Under the pieces are notes generated by a model. The model did no database searches, had not been told where the DNA came from, and was given only the letters and a program-made list of their open reading frames with translations. Positions 1-12,209 of a stretch of DNA of 64,000 bases are shown in pieces. A program made the translations under genes and the position numbers. The DNA comes from Rhabdothermincola salaria (GTDB lineage Bacteria; Actinomycetota; Acidimicrobiia; Acidimicrobiales; Acidimicrobilacustridaceae), in NCBI RefSeq assembly GCF_021246445.1, contig NZ_JAJQXW010000002.1, forward strand, positions 434,001 to 498,000. The letters run 5' to 3'. Positions within the stretch are counted from its first letter, which is position 1. Each line of letters opens with the position of its first letter.

Positions 1-699
1 AGCGGTGAGGCGGTCGCGGCGCGTGGCCGCCATGCGGGCGGTGACGCGCTGCACACCGGGGAAGGCCGGCACGATCACGAGGGCGTCGGGCAGCGCGCCG
101 CGGTAGCAGTCCTCGGCTCCGACGGGATCGGGGAACCAGCTGAGCTCTCGTCCGGACCCGCCGGGGCGCTGCACCCAACCGCCGTCGCGCCAGTCGAGGG
201 CCATGCGACCGAGGGCTCGGTGGTGCTGGCGGGCGCAGGCCGGACCTCCCGTGCCGACCTTGGCCACGTGCACCTCGGTGAGGGTGTCGAAGCGCCCGGC
301 ACCGTGCGCGGCCAGCACGCAGGTGAGCCCCGGCGCGAAGCCGGCGCCGACGACCACGGTCCGGCCCCGCTCCCTGGCCTCGGCATCGAGGGCGAGCAAC
401 GCCCGCACGTCGTCGATGTCGTCGCTGGTGGAGACGACCGAGTGGCCCTGGCGCAGGAACCGGGCGGCGTGGTCGGCGTGCACCCCTCCGGGACCGGCCA
501 GCACGACCACGTCGGCATCGAAGGGAGCATCGACCTCGGCGTCGTCGTGCTCGGCGCCATCGCCGAGGCTGTCGACGACGGCGCGGGCCCGGGCGGCATC
601 GGGATCGCGCACCGCGACCGAGTCGACGCCGGTCGTGAGCAGTTGGCGGGCGAGTCGGGCCCCCACGGCACCGGCGCCCACGATGCCGACGCGAGCCAT
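1..699 (-). CDS. NAD(P)-binding oxidoreductase, saccharopine-dehydrogenase-like (3' end outside window)
   Basis: The frame opens at ATG (complement of 697-699) and runs off the left edge after 233 codons. The N-terminus reads MARVGIVGAGAVGARLARQL, a dinucleotide-binding Rossmann motif (GxGxxG), followed by a second-strand acidic region (VRDPDAAR) and a VVLAGPGGVHADHA loop. A later stretch, VVVGAGFAPGLTCVLAAHGA, resembles the second half of the saccharopine dehydrogenase/Gfo-Idh-type fold. The substrate cannot be inferred. The start codon lies 1 nt after the stop of the 45-aa upstream gene, so the two are probably co-transcribed. Other dehydrogenase families with the same N-terminal fold are possible because the C-terminus is missing. 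Confidence 0.7.
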   Translation of the reverse strand, partial: MARVGIVGAGAVGARLARQLLTTGVDSVAVRDPDAARARAVVDSLGDGAEHDDAEVDAPFDADVVVLAGPGGVHADHAARFLRQGHSVVSTSDDIDDVRALLALDAEARERGRTVVVGAGFAPGLTCVLAAHGAGRFDTLTEVHVAKVGTGGPACARQHHRALGRMALDWRDGGWVQRPGGSGRELSWFPDPVGAEDCYRGALPDALVIVPAFPGVQRVTARMAATRRDRLTA

Positions 700-700
700 G

Positions 701-838
701 TCAGCTCAGCTCGGGACCGGACAGCTCACGCCATCCGCCCGACTGCGGCGGCGTGCCGCCGGTGCCGCGCAAGCGCAGCACCGAGGCCACGAGGGTGGCG
801 AAACCGAGGGCCATGATGGCCCGGCGGAGCATCTTCAC
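701..838 (-). CDS. 45-aa membrane-anchored microprotein between tRNA-Ile and the dehydrogenase
   Basis: A GTG start (complement of 836-838; ATG alternative at 832) gives 45 residues: a basic start (KMLRRA), a short hydrophobic segment (IMALGFATLVASVLRL) and a hydrophilic tail rich in Gly, Pro and Trp. The stop codon is 1 nt before the next gene. The start lies 1 nt after the 3' end of the tRNA gene, so any transcript would be processed out of a tRNA precursor and has no room for a Shine-Dalgarno sequence before GTG. In other actinobacteria the small DLW-39 family sits in a comparable place near gyrA and tRNA-Ile. The DLW motif itself is not visible here, so equivalence is positional only. Confidence 0.5.
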   Translation of the reverse strand: MKMLRRAIMALGFATLVASVLRLRGTGGTPPQSGGWRELSGPELS

Positions 839-839
839 G

Positions 840-913
<74 letters not shown>

Positions 914-1013
914 GTGGGGCAGCGGGTCACGATAACGGATCGCCCGGGACGGGGCCAACGCCGCCCGGAGGCCACCGGTCCCGGCTGGTGGGCCAGACCC
1001 CTGACGCGTCGAC

Positions 1014-1634
1014 TCAGCGACGCCCGGAACGGCGCCCCCCGGCGCGACGCGCCGTCTCGAGCTCGATGACGCTGACCCGCAACCCGCCGGTGAGCCCGGC
1101 GATGAGGTTGAACAGCACGCTGAACACCACGGCGAAGACCATGCCCGTCACCACCAGGACGAGCGCACCGATGGCCGAGGCCCGGAAGATCTGCATGCCG
1201 TCGACCACCCATCCAGGCTCGGCGAGGATCTCGGCCATGAAGTTCTCGAACTTGGAGATGGTGCCGGTGGACACGGCCACCCGCCACAGCACGACGCCGG
1301 CCACGACCAGGATCAGCCAGGTGGAGAACGCGAACAGCAGCGACACCTTGAGCACCGACCAGGGCTCGACCCGGGTGACGATGCGGTGGACCTGGCGGGC
1401 CTCGTAGCGCACCGGGCCGCCGTCAGTCGCCCTGGCGACCGGGGCAGTGGTCGGAGGCCGAGAAGGAGGAGCCTGAGGATATGGGGGTGGAGGAGCGCTG
1501 GCCCGCACCACCGGGGCGCTGATGGTGGGCTCGCCCTGGTCGCCGTCCCCGTCGTCGGCGTCGGTCTGATCGTCCCCTCGCAGGGGCGCGGCGCCAGTGC
1601 GGGGGTCGATCGCCATCGCAGGAAGTGTAGGCAC
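1014..1634 (-). CDS. DUF3566 domain transmembrane protein
   Basis: This 206-residue protein has a Pro/Ala-rich, disordered, acidic N-terminal half (about residues 1-80). A DUF3566 domain follows, starting around HRIVTRVEPWSVLKVSLLFAF, with two hydrophobic membrane spans near residues 98-120 and 150-180 separated by a loop. The C-terminus is basic. DUF3566 proteins are actinobacterial membrane proteins of unknown function usually found just downstream of gyrA, as here. The start is taken at GTG 1634; an ATG at 1616 is an alternative. The gene is between the TadE-like gene and tRNA-Ile on the same strand. Confidence 0.85.
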   Translation of the reverse strand: MPTLPAMAIDPRTGAAPLRGDDQTDADDGDGDQGEPTISAPVVRASAPPPPYPQAPPSRPPTTAPVARATDGGPVRYEARQVHRIVTRVEPWSVLKVSLLFAFSTWLILVVAGVVLWRVAVSTGTISKFENFMAEILAEPGWVVDGMQIFRASAIGALVLVVTGMVFAVVFSVLFNLIAGLTGGLRVSVIELETARRAGGRRSGRR

Positions 1635-1690
1635 GCTCCGGCCCCTACCCAGGTCATGGCGGGCGTGTGCACGGGCATTTGGCCGTCGTG

Positions 1691-2068
1691 TCAGGGCCTC
1701 TCCGGGGCGAACGGTTCGAGGCGGGCGCGCGCCACCGCCTCGGCGTCACCGACCCTGACCGTGACCTCGACCTCGTCGCCGTAGCTCTCGAACGCCATGA
1801 CCCGGCCCCCGTTGGCCGCCGCCAGGCGATCGGCCGCGGCGCGCCCCTCGACAGCGCCGGCCAGGGCGGCGGCGTCGGCGGCCGAATGGGCCCGGGCCCG
1901 ATCCGTCACCACGCCCGCCAGGCGCACCGCGCCGAACCCCAGCACCATCACCAAGGCCAGCGCGCCGGCGACCACCGGCACCGCCTGGCCTCGGTCGCCC
2001 CGGAAGCGTCGGGCCCGGCTCGGCACCTGCCCGGCTCGGGCGCACTCGCGTCCACCTCGTCGGTCCAT
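1691..2068 (-). CDS. TadE/TadG-like pilus-assembly or secretion-associated protein
   Basis: This 125-aa protein has a basic leader, then RGQAVPVVAGALALVMVLGF, the prepilin-like N-terminal hydrophobic helix typical of TadE/TadG and Rv3654c-type proteins. A motif rich in small residues (AHSAADAAALAGA) follows, as expected for the post-helix region of TadG-like proteins. A strong GAGGAGG ribosome-binding site lies 7 nt upstream of the ATG. No other tad/flp genes are visible nearby, so it may be an orphan exported protein rather than part of a pilus operon. Confidence 0.75.
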   Translation of the reverse strand: MDRRGGRECARAGQVPSRARRFRGDRGQAVPVVAGALALVMVLGFGAVRLAGVVTDRARAHSAADAAALAGAVEGRAAADRLAAANGGRVMAFESYGDEVEVTVRVGDAEAVARARLEPFAPERP

Positions 2069-2089
2069 GTGGGATCCTCCTCATCGGCG

Positions 2090-2109
2090 ACCGACCATCG
2101 GTGGTCGGT
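2090..2109. terminator. Hairpin downstream of gyrA
   Basis: Perfect 8-bp arms (ACCGACCA and TGGTCGGT) are separated by TCGG, about 60 nt past the gyrA stop and just upstream of the TadE-like gene's ribosome-binding site. There is no U-run, so it could be a terminator or an attenuating or processing hairpin. Confidence 0.45.
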
Positions 2110-2171
2110 GCTCGTCGATGGCCAGCCGCAGCTCGCGAGGAGGCCGTCGGGGACGGCGAGGGTGGGTGCGG

Positions 2172-4640
<2,469 letters not shown>

Positions 4641-4681
4641 GGGTGGTGGGGTTCCTCGTGGGTGGTGCCGGGTCGCTCGCC

Positions 4682-6922
<2,241 letters not shown>

Positions 6923-7264
6923 TCAGATGGGCCGCACCCGGACCTCGATCGAGGTCACCGGCGCCCCGTCGAGGCCGGCCAGCCGCTCGAGGAGGGTGGC
7001 CTCGAGGAAGCGGAGCTGGGTGGCCCAGGCCGGGTCGGTGACCCCGATCACCAGGGTGCCCCCACGCAGGCTCAACGGCCGGGTGTGCCCGCTGAGCCGA
7101 GGGCCCACCAGCTCGTCCCACCGCTGGTAGAGCGCGCCGAGGGCATCCACGGACGGCCCGCCGAGGTGGCGCACGACCCGATCGAGGGCACCGCCCATGG
7201 GCGCGGGCTCCTCGGCGGCGGAACCGGGAAGGGGCGACCAGGGCACGAGGCTGACTGTACCCAT
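6923..7264 (-). CDS. DUF721 / DciA-like protein
   Basis: This 113-aa protein lies between recF and gyrB, the characteristic position of actinobacterial DUF721 (DciA-family) proteins. DciA is the ancestral loader or partner of the replicative helicase DnaB. The DUF721 core is visible: VVRHLGGPSVDALGALYQRW, then WDELVGPRLSGHTRPLSL, then LVIGVTDPAWATQLRFLEATLLERL. The ATG start lies 13 nt from the recF stop. The helicase-loading role is inferred from the family. It is short because the extended disordered tail seen in some DciA proteins is missing. Confidence 0.88.
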   Translation of the reverse strand: MGTVSLVPWSPLPGSAAEEPAPMGGALDRVVRHLGGPSVDALGALYQRWDELVGPRLSGHTRPLSLRGGTLVIGVTDPAWATQLRFLEATLLERLAGLDGAPVTSIEVRVRPI

Positions 7265-7277
7265 GCGGTGCGACCGC

Positions 7278-8360
7278 TCAGATCTCCCTGGTCACCTGGC
7301 CACCGGCGACGCGGAAGACCACGTCGGGCCGAGCGCCGGGGGGAAGACCGGCGGCGCTGGTCAGCAGCGTCTGGCCTTCGGGCAGGTGGGTCAGCAGCGC
7401 ACCCGAACGGTCGGGATCGAGCTCGGAGAACACGTCGTCGAGCAACAGCACCGGTGGTGTCCCGGTCGCGGTGGTCACCGCCTCGTGGGCGGCCAGGCGC
7501 AGGGCCAGGGCCAGGGAACGCTGCTCTCCCTGGGACGCATGGGTGCGCGACGGCAGACCTCCGATGCGCAGGTCCACGTCGTCGCGGTGGGGTCCCACCA
7601 GGCTCACGCCCCGACGGACCTCGTCGCGGCGAACCCGCGCCAGCGCCGCCTCGAGGCCCTCGGCCCGCCACGGCGCCACGTAGTCGACGGTGACCTCGGC
7701 CGGTCGGCCGGCCACGCGGTCGTAGGCCCGGGCCAGGAACGGGCGCAGCTCTTCCACGAGGTCCTCGCGTGCCGACGCCAGCGCCTCGCCCGATTCGATG
7801 AGCTTGGTGTCCCACACCGCCAGGGTCAGCTCGACCTCCTCGGTGATGCGACCCCCGGCCTGGCGCAACAGCGCGTTGCGTTGACGCAGCACCTTGTCGA
7901 GATCGGTGCGCAGGACGTCGAGCCCGGGCCGGCGGGCAACCAGGGCGTCGTCGAGGTAGCGCCGTCGCCCGGCGGGACCGCCCTTGACCAGGTCGAGGTC
8001 GTCGGGAGCGAAGACGCTCACCCTCAGCGCCCCCAGCAGGTCACGTCCCCGGGTGAGGCGCTGGCGGTTGACCATCACCCGTCCCCGTCCCGAGGGCGTG
8101 ATCTCGGCCTCGATGAGCAGGGAACGACCCTCGCGCTCGCCCTCGGCTCGCACGATCGCCGTGGCGGCGCCGCTGGCGACCATCGCCTCGTTGGGAGCAC
8201 CCCGGAACGACGAGAGCGTGGCCAGGTAGCCCACGGCCTCCAACAGGTTGGTCTTGCCCTCGCCGTTGGCGCCGAGCAGCACCGTGAGGCCGGTCCCGAG
8301 CTCCAGTTCGGCGCTGGGGTAGGACCGGAAGTCGGTCAGCCAGAGGGACCGCAGCAGCAC
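7278..8360 (-). CDS. recF: DNA replication and repair protein RecF
   Basis: RecF is the SMC-like ATPase that helps load RecA at gaps. It is 360 aa with Walker A GANGEGKTNLLEAV near residue 30, the N-terminal LWLTDFRSY motif, a signature-type region (THASQGEQRSLALALRLAAHE) and Walker B VLLLDDVFSELDPDRS. The GTG start lies 16 nt from the dnaN stop, consistent with a dnaA-dnaN-recF-dciA transcription unit. Confidence 0.96.
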   Translation of the reverse strand: MLLRSLWLTDFRSYPSAELELGTGLTVLLGANGEGKTNLLEAVGYLATLSSFRGAPNEAMVASGAATAIVRAEGEREGRSLLIEAEITPSGRGRVMVNRQRLTRGRDLLGALRVSVFAPDDLDLVKGGPAGRRRYLDDALVARRPGLDVLRTDLDKVLRQRNALLRQAGGRITEEVELTLAVWDTKLIESGEALASAREDLVEELRPFLARAYDRVAGRPAEVTVDYVAPWRAEGLEAALARVRRDEVRRGVSLVGPHRDDVDLRIGGLPSRTHASQGEQRSLALALRLAAHEAVTTATGTPPVLLLDDVFSELDPDRSGALLTHLPEGQTLLTSAAGLPPGARPDVVFRVAGGQVTREI

Positions 8361-8376
8361 CGGGCGAGCCGGCGGT

Positions 8377-9471
8377 CTAGGAGACCCGAACGGGCATCAA
8401 CAGGTACAGGAAGTCCGGGCTGTCGACGGCCTTCACGAGCGCCGGCTTGAGCGCGTCGATGGTCTCCAGGGTGATCTCGTCACCGGGCGTGACCTCTATT
8501 CCGGCGATGAGGTATTCCGGGTTGAAGGCGACGGTGAGCTCGTTGCCGCTGTACTTGGCGTCGAGCTCCTCCCGGGCCTGGCCCACGTCCTGGGTGATGG
8601 CCAACAGCTCGAGGGTGTCGGCGGACATGACGAGACGGACCGGGGTGGCCTCGCGAGCGAGCAGCCGCACGCGACGCAGGGCCTCCAACAGGGCGTCGCG
8701 CCCGACGCGGAGCTGGTTGGGCTGGCTGCTCGGAATCAGGCCCCGGTAGTTGGGGAAGTCGCCCTCGATCAACCGGCTGGTCACCCGCACGTCGCCGACC
8801 TCGAACGCCACGTCGCGCTCGCCCAGGCGCAGGGTGACGGTCTCGGCGCTGCCCAGGAGGCGGGAGAGCTCCTTGAGGGCGGTCGAGGGCACCAGGACCT
8901 GCTGGCCCTCGTCGAGCACCGACGTGCCGGGCAGGTCGCGCACGGCCAGCCGGTAGCTGTCGGTGGCCACGAGACGCAGCCCGTCGCCCTCGGCGGCGAG
9001 CAGGACGCCCGTGAGGATGGGCCGCGACTCGTCGTTGCTGGCGGCCGAGACCACCTGTCGGAGGGCATCGGCGAAACCGGCGGCGTCGAGGTCGACGGAG
9101 CGCTCGGCGGGCTCGGGGAGCTGGGGGAACTCCTGGGCGGGGATGGTGCGCACCGCGAACTGCGAGCGCCCCGAGCTGATGCGGGCCTCCTCGTCGGTGA
9201 CCTCGACGGTGACCGCCCCGGGCGGAAGGGCCCGGCTGATGTCGCCCAACAGCTTGGACGGCACCACGGCGACACCGTCGGTCTCGCCGCTCACGGCGGC
9301 ACGGACCGAGATGGTCAGGTCGAGGTCGCTGCCGGTGACCGACAGCTGGTCGCCCTTGACCTCGAGGCGCAACCCGGAGAGCACGGGCAGCGAGCTGCCC
9401 CGGCTGGTGACGGCCCGCCCGGCGGCGTTCAGGGCGTCGACCAGGGGATCACGTTCGCATCGGAACTTCAC
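8377..9471 (-). CDS. dnaN: DNA polymerase III beta subunit (sliding clamp)
   Basis: The beta clamp tethers DNA polymerase III to DNA. It is 364 aa with the three repeated clamp domains: MKFRCERDPLVDALNAAGRAV at the start, SRPILTGVLLAAEGDGLRLVATDSYRLA in domain 2, and the conserved C-terminal SPDFLYLLMPVRVS. The GTG start faces the candidate oriC gap. Normal length and no broken motifs. Confidence 0.97.
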   Translation of the reverse strand: MKFRCERDPLVDALNAAGRAVTSRGSSLPVLSGLRLEVKGDQLSVTGSDLDLTISVRAAVSGETDGVAVVPSKLLGDISRALPPGAVTVEVTDEEARISSGRSQFAVRTIPAQEFPQLPEPAERSVDLDAAGFADALRQVVSAASNDESRPILTGVLLAAEGDGLRLVATDSYRLAVRDLPGTSVLDEGQQVLVPSTALKELSRLLGSAETVTLRLGERDVAFEVGDVRVTSRLIEGDFPNYRGLIPSSQPNQLRVGRDALLEALRRVRLLAREATPVRLVMSADTLELLAITQDVGQAREELDAKYSGNELTVAFNPEYLIAGIEVTPGDEITLETIDALKPALVKAVDSPDFLYLLMPVRVS

Positions 9472-9730
9472 ACCAGCTCGCTTTCTCGTACCTCTACTGA
9501 AGAAGTGTGATCTCTAGGTAGTAGTCGTAGTAGGGCCTGTGGATCGTGGACAACCTGGTGTTCTCCCTGGTCAGGGACCATGTGGTCGTCCTCGCGATGT
9601 CCACAGCTGCGCACAGGCTCGCGCACCGTGCGCCGACCCCGGGGGATGAACCCCTCGTCGTCCACCGATCGTCCACCGGCCGGCGCGGCCTCGTCCACCG
9701 AGATGTCCACGGATCCGTGCACAGGCGGGG
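9472..9730. other. Candidate replication origin (oriC) between dnaA and dnaN
   Basis: This gene-free gap contains a cluster of 9-mers close to the actinobacterial DnaA box TTGTCCACA. On the minus strand are TTGTCCACG (9545-9553) and, overlapping it, CGATCCACA (9538-9546). On the plus strand are ATGTCCACA (9597-9605), three TCGTCCACC copies (9658-9666, 9669-9677, 9691-9699) and ATGTCCACG (9703-9711). The 9481-9540 part is less GC-rich than its surroundings and carries DnaA-trio-like repeats. Origins in actinobacteria commonly lie in this gap. Confidence 0.8.
9519..9553 (-). other. DnaA-box plus DnaA-trio unwinding element
   Basis: On the minus strand two overlapping DnaA boxes (9538-9553) are followed by a GC spacer (GCCC) and then the triplets CTA CTA CGA CTA CTA (9519-9533). 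The complementary strand therefore reads TAG TAG TCG TAG TAG. This is the box, GC-spacer, DnaA-trio architecture described as the basal unwinding system of bacterial origins. Confidence 0.65.
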
Positions 9731-11161
9731 TCATCCGTTCTTGATCCGTTGGATGAGCTCGGTGACCTGGTCGTAGATCTGGCGCTTCTCCTTCATGAGA
9801 CCGCCGATCTTCTCCACGGCATGGATGACGGTGGTGTGGTCCCGGCCACCGAACTCCCGGGCGATGGCCGGGTACGACAGGTCGGTGAGCTCACGGAACA
9901 CGTACATGCTGATCTGGCGAGCCGTGACGAGCGGGCGGCGCCGGCTCTTGCCCTGGATCTCCTCGATCGGGAACCCGAACATCTCCGAGGTGCGCTCGAG
10001 GATGAGTTCCGGGGTGATGGCCCGGGGTTGGGTGTCCGAGAGGATGTCGTCGAGGACCTCTTGGACCATCGGGACGCTGAGCTGTTGGCGGGTGAGGCTG
10101 GCATAGGCGCACACCCGGATGAGGGCGCCCTCGAGCTCGCGGATGTTGTTGGTGATGTGGGTGGCGATGAACTCGAGCACCTCGGGCGGGGGTTCCACCG
10201 GCTCGCGCTCGGCCTTCTTGCGCAGGATGGCGAGGCGGGTCTCGAGCTCGGGGGGGTTGATCTCGGTGATGAGGCCCATCTTGAAGCGGCTGCGGAGACG
10301 GTCCTCGAGGGTCGAGATGGCATCCGGGGGCCGATCGGAGGACAGCACGATCTGGCGGTCGGCCTGGTGGAGCGACTCGAAGGTGTGGAAGAGCTCCTCT
10401 TGGAGGTTCTCCTTGCCCTCGATGAGCTGGATGTCGTCGAGGAGCAGCACGTCGACGGCTCGGTAGTGCTCCTTGAAGGTGGCCATGCGGCCCCGGCCGA
10501 GGCGCATGGCGTCGACGAACTGGTTGAGGAACTGCTCGGTGGAGACGTAGCGGACCCGGTAGCTCGGGTAGTTCACCGAGACGTAGTTGGCGATGGCCTG
10601 CAGGAGGTGGGTCTTGCCCAGTCCCGGGTCGCCGTAGATGAACAGCGGGTTGTACGACCGCGCCGGGGTCTCGGCCACGCTGAGCGCGGCTGCGTGGGCG
10701 AAGCGGTTGGAGGTGCCGGTGACGAAGGCCTCGAAGGTGTAGCGGTCGTTGACGGGCTGGCCCGGGAGCCCGGTCTTGGCCGGTTCGACGGCCGATTCGT
10801 GCTGCTGCGGTGGCGCCGGGTGGCGCAGCGGGGCATCGTCGGCTTCGAAGAGCTCGAGGTCCTCGCCGGCATCGCCCGGGCCCTCGTCGTGGCCCACCGG
10901 GGCGGCGTCGGTGACCACCTGGACGGCGAGGCGCACCTCGGGGCGGCCGATGTCGGCCAGCGCTCCCTCGACCAGGGTCAGGTAGCGGTGCTCGACGCGG
11001 TCCTTGACGACCGAGCTGGGCACGGCCAACAACAGGCGGTCCTCGGCCAGGCCGATCGGGACGGCGGCGGAGAAGGTGGTGTGCCAGACCGCCTCGGAGA
11101 CCTGCGTCCGCAGGACCTCGGCACATGCTGTCCACAGCGATTCGGCCTGGTCCACCTGCAC
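9731..11161 (-). CDS. dnaA: Chromosomal replication initiator protein DnaA
   Basis: DnaA is the AAA+ initiator. Domain I (SLWTACAEVLRTQVSEAVWHTTF) is followed by an acidic/proline linker. The AAA+ domain has Walker A GDPGLGKTHLLQAI, Walker B VLLLDDIQLI and the sensor/arginine-finger region DRLRSRFKMGLI. Domain IV has the DnaA-box-binding signature FGGRDHTTVIHAVEKI. I take GTG 11161 as the start (476 aa): a GAGGG motif lies 5 nt upstream, and the frame's earlier start at 11206 sits inside DnaA boxes. GTG 11155 is a further alternative. A DnaA-box-like 9-mer (CTGTCCACA, 11128-11136) lies within the 5' coding end, possibly for autoregulation. Confidence 0.97.
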   Translation of the reverse strand: MQVDQAESLWTACAEVLRTQVSEAVWHTTFSAAVPIGLAEDRLLLAVPSSVVKDRVEHRYLTLVEGALADIGRPEVRLAVQVVTDAAPVGHDEGPGDAGEDLELFEADDAPLRHPAPPQQHESAVEPAKTGLPGQPVNDRYTFEAFVTGTSNRFAHAAALSVAETPARSYNPLFIYGDPGLGKTHLLQAIANYVSVNYPSYRVRYVSTEQFLNQFVDAMRLGRGRMATFKEHYRAVDVLLLDDIQLIEGKENLQEELFHTFESLHQADRQIVLSSDRPPDAISTLEDRLRSRFKMGLITEINPPELETRLAILRKKAEREPVEPPPEVLEFIATHITNNIRELEGALIRVCAYASLTRQQLSVPMVQEVLDDILSDTQPRAITPELILERTSEMFGFPIEEIQGKSRRRPLVTARQISMYVFRELTDLSYPAIAREFGGRDHTTVIHAVEKIGGLMKEKRQIYDQVTELIQRIKNG

Positions 11162-11445
11162 AAACGCCCTCGATCGACGATCTCTGGTCCACAGCCACGT
11201 CCACATGTGTGGAAAAAGGCAGCGCTGCCCGTGGAAACGGGCCGGTCAGGCGGTGGACTCCCGTGTTCTTCCCCCGCAGGCGGTCGTTACCGCCGAACGG
11301 GTGCCGGACCGTAGCACGCTCGCCGATGTTGCCGCACCGGTGGACTTCGCTCTACCGTGACGGCGAGCCAGAGCCGGGCCGCGTCATCGTCGCGGCATTC
11401 GGCGGATGGTCATCATCGTGACAGACCTGGGGCCGGGAGGCTCGC
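11162..11445. promoter_or_regulatory. Divergent dnaA/rpmH regulatory region with DnaA-box-like 9-mers
   Basis: The 284-bp divergent gap carries TGGTCCACA (11185-11193), ACGTCCACA (11197-11205) and, on the minus strand, TTTTCCACA (11208-11216). All are 7-8 of 9 matches to DnaA-box consensus and lie close to the dnaA start. It must hold the promoters of dnaA and of the rpmH operon. The boxes suggest DnaA autoregulation or a second box cluster of a split origin. Confidence 0.6.
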
Positions 11446-11946
11446 ATGGTCGAGGAGGCAGGACGTGAAGCGCACCTTTCAGCCCAACAACCGGCGCCGT
11501 GCCAAGCGGCACGGTTTTCGCCATCGCATGGCGACGCGCGGTGGTCGTGCCGTGGTCCGGGCTCGCCGGCTCAAGGGCCGTTCGCGCCTGTCGGCCTGAT
11601 CTGGCGCATCCGTGACCGGCGAACGTTCCTCGAGCTCCGCCGGTCGGGGACGCGCGCCCGTCGTGGACCCGTCGCGGTGATCCATCTCCCGGACGATCCC
11701 GAGGCGCCTGCCCAGCACCCCCGAGTGGCGTTCGCCGTGCCCCGCAAGGTTGGCAACGCCGTCGTGCGCAACCGCATCCGCCGCTGCGTCAAGGGCCGGC
11801 TGCTCCAGCGGGTCCGTGATCCCCGCCGCGGCGTCGCTCCCGGTGCCTACCTCGTGACGGTGCGCCCCGAGGCCGCCGGGCTGGGCGGCCCCGAGATCGC
11901 CGATCTGGTCGAAGGCTGCCTCGATCGGTTGGACCGACGCCGATGA
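11446..11946 (+). CDS. rnpA: Ribonuclease P protein component, frame containing all of rpmH
   Basis: RnpA is the protein cofactor of RNase P, which matures tRNA 5' ends. The conserved part runs from about [17 protein letters not shown] through [20 protein letters not shown], with the RNR motif, to the end. There is no ATG, GTG or TTG in this frame between 11446 and the conserved region. The only ordinary start is ATG 11446, preceded by GGGAGG with a 5-nt spacer. That start gives 166 aa and an N-terminal extension encoded across the whole of rpmH in another frame, as known for Thermus. The alternative is CTG 11596, which overlaps the rpmH stop (CTGA) and gives 116 aa. The 3' end overlaps yidD by 4 nt. 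Confidence 0.85.
   Translation: MVEEAGREAHLSAQQPAPCQAARFSPSHGDARWSCRGPGSPAQGPFAPVGLIWRIRDRRTFLELRRSGTRARRGPVAVIHLPDDPEAPAQHPRVAFAVPRKVGNAVVRNRIRRCVKGRLLQRVRDPRRGVAPGAYLVTVRPEAAGLGGPEIADLVEGCLDRLDRRR
11465..11599 (+). CDS. rpmH: 50S ribosomal protein L34
   Basis: L34 is a 44-residue, highly basic protein of the large ribosomal subunit. The sequence starts [20 protein letters not shown] after the GTG initiator and continues with the usual [10 protein letters not shown]...LKGRSRLSA end, a full-length match to the family. An AGGAGG ribosome-binding site lies 6 nt upstream (11453-11458). The gene lies wholly inside the longer rnpA frame described separately, and translation of the two is probably coupled. 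Confidence 0.97.
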   Translation: MKRTFQPNNRRRAKRHGFRHRMATRGGRAVVRARRLKGRSRLSA

Positions 11947-12206
11947 CCGCGATCGCCGACACCGCCGGGCCTCGGGCCTCTTTGGCGGCCCGGGCTGCGC
12001 AGGCCCCGGTCCGCGCCTACCAGTGGGCCTTCGCGTGGCGGATCTCGCCCTGCCGCTATGTGCCCAGCTGCTCCACCTACGCTCTCGAAGCCCTCGAGGT
12101 GCACGGCGTCGTCCGGGGCACCTGGCTGTCGGTGCGCCGTCTGGGTCGCTGCCACCCGTGGGGTGGCCACGGACACGACCCCGTTCCTCCTCGGAAGGTC
12201 TCGTAA
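11943..12206 (+). CDS. yidD: Membrane protein insertion efficiency factor YidD
   Basis: YidD is a small membrane-associated protein that aids YidC-dependent insertion. It is 87 aa, with an amphipathic N-terminal part, then [20 protein letters not shown] followed by [13 protein letters not shown], the family's Cys-containing signature, and [22 protein letters not shown] overlap with rnpA and a 3-nt gap to yidC place it in the conserved rpmH-rnpA-yidD-yidC operon. Confidence 0.96.
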   Translation: MTAIADTAGPRASLAARAAQAPVRAYQWAFAWRISPCRYVPSCSTYALEALEVHGVVRGTWLSVRRLGRCHPWGGHGHDPVPPRKVS

Positions 12207-12209
12207 GTC

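Noticed and set aside
9749-11314. A 521-codon plus-strand frame opposite dnaA
   Set aside because: Shadow of dnaA, with Asp/Leu/Val bias and no conserved motif.
11357-11464. Extended N-terminus for the L34 gene
   Set aside because: L34 is conserved only from GTG 11465, which has AGGAGG 6 nt upstream.
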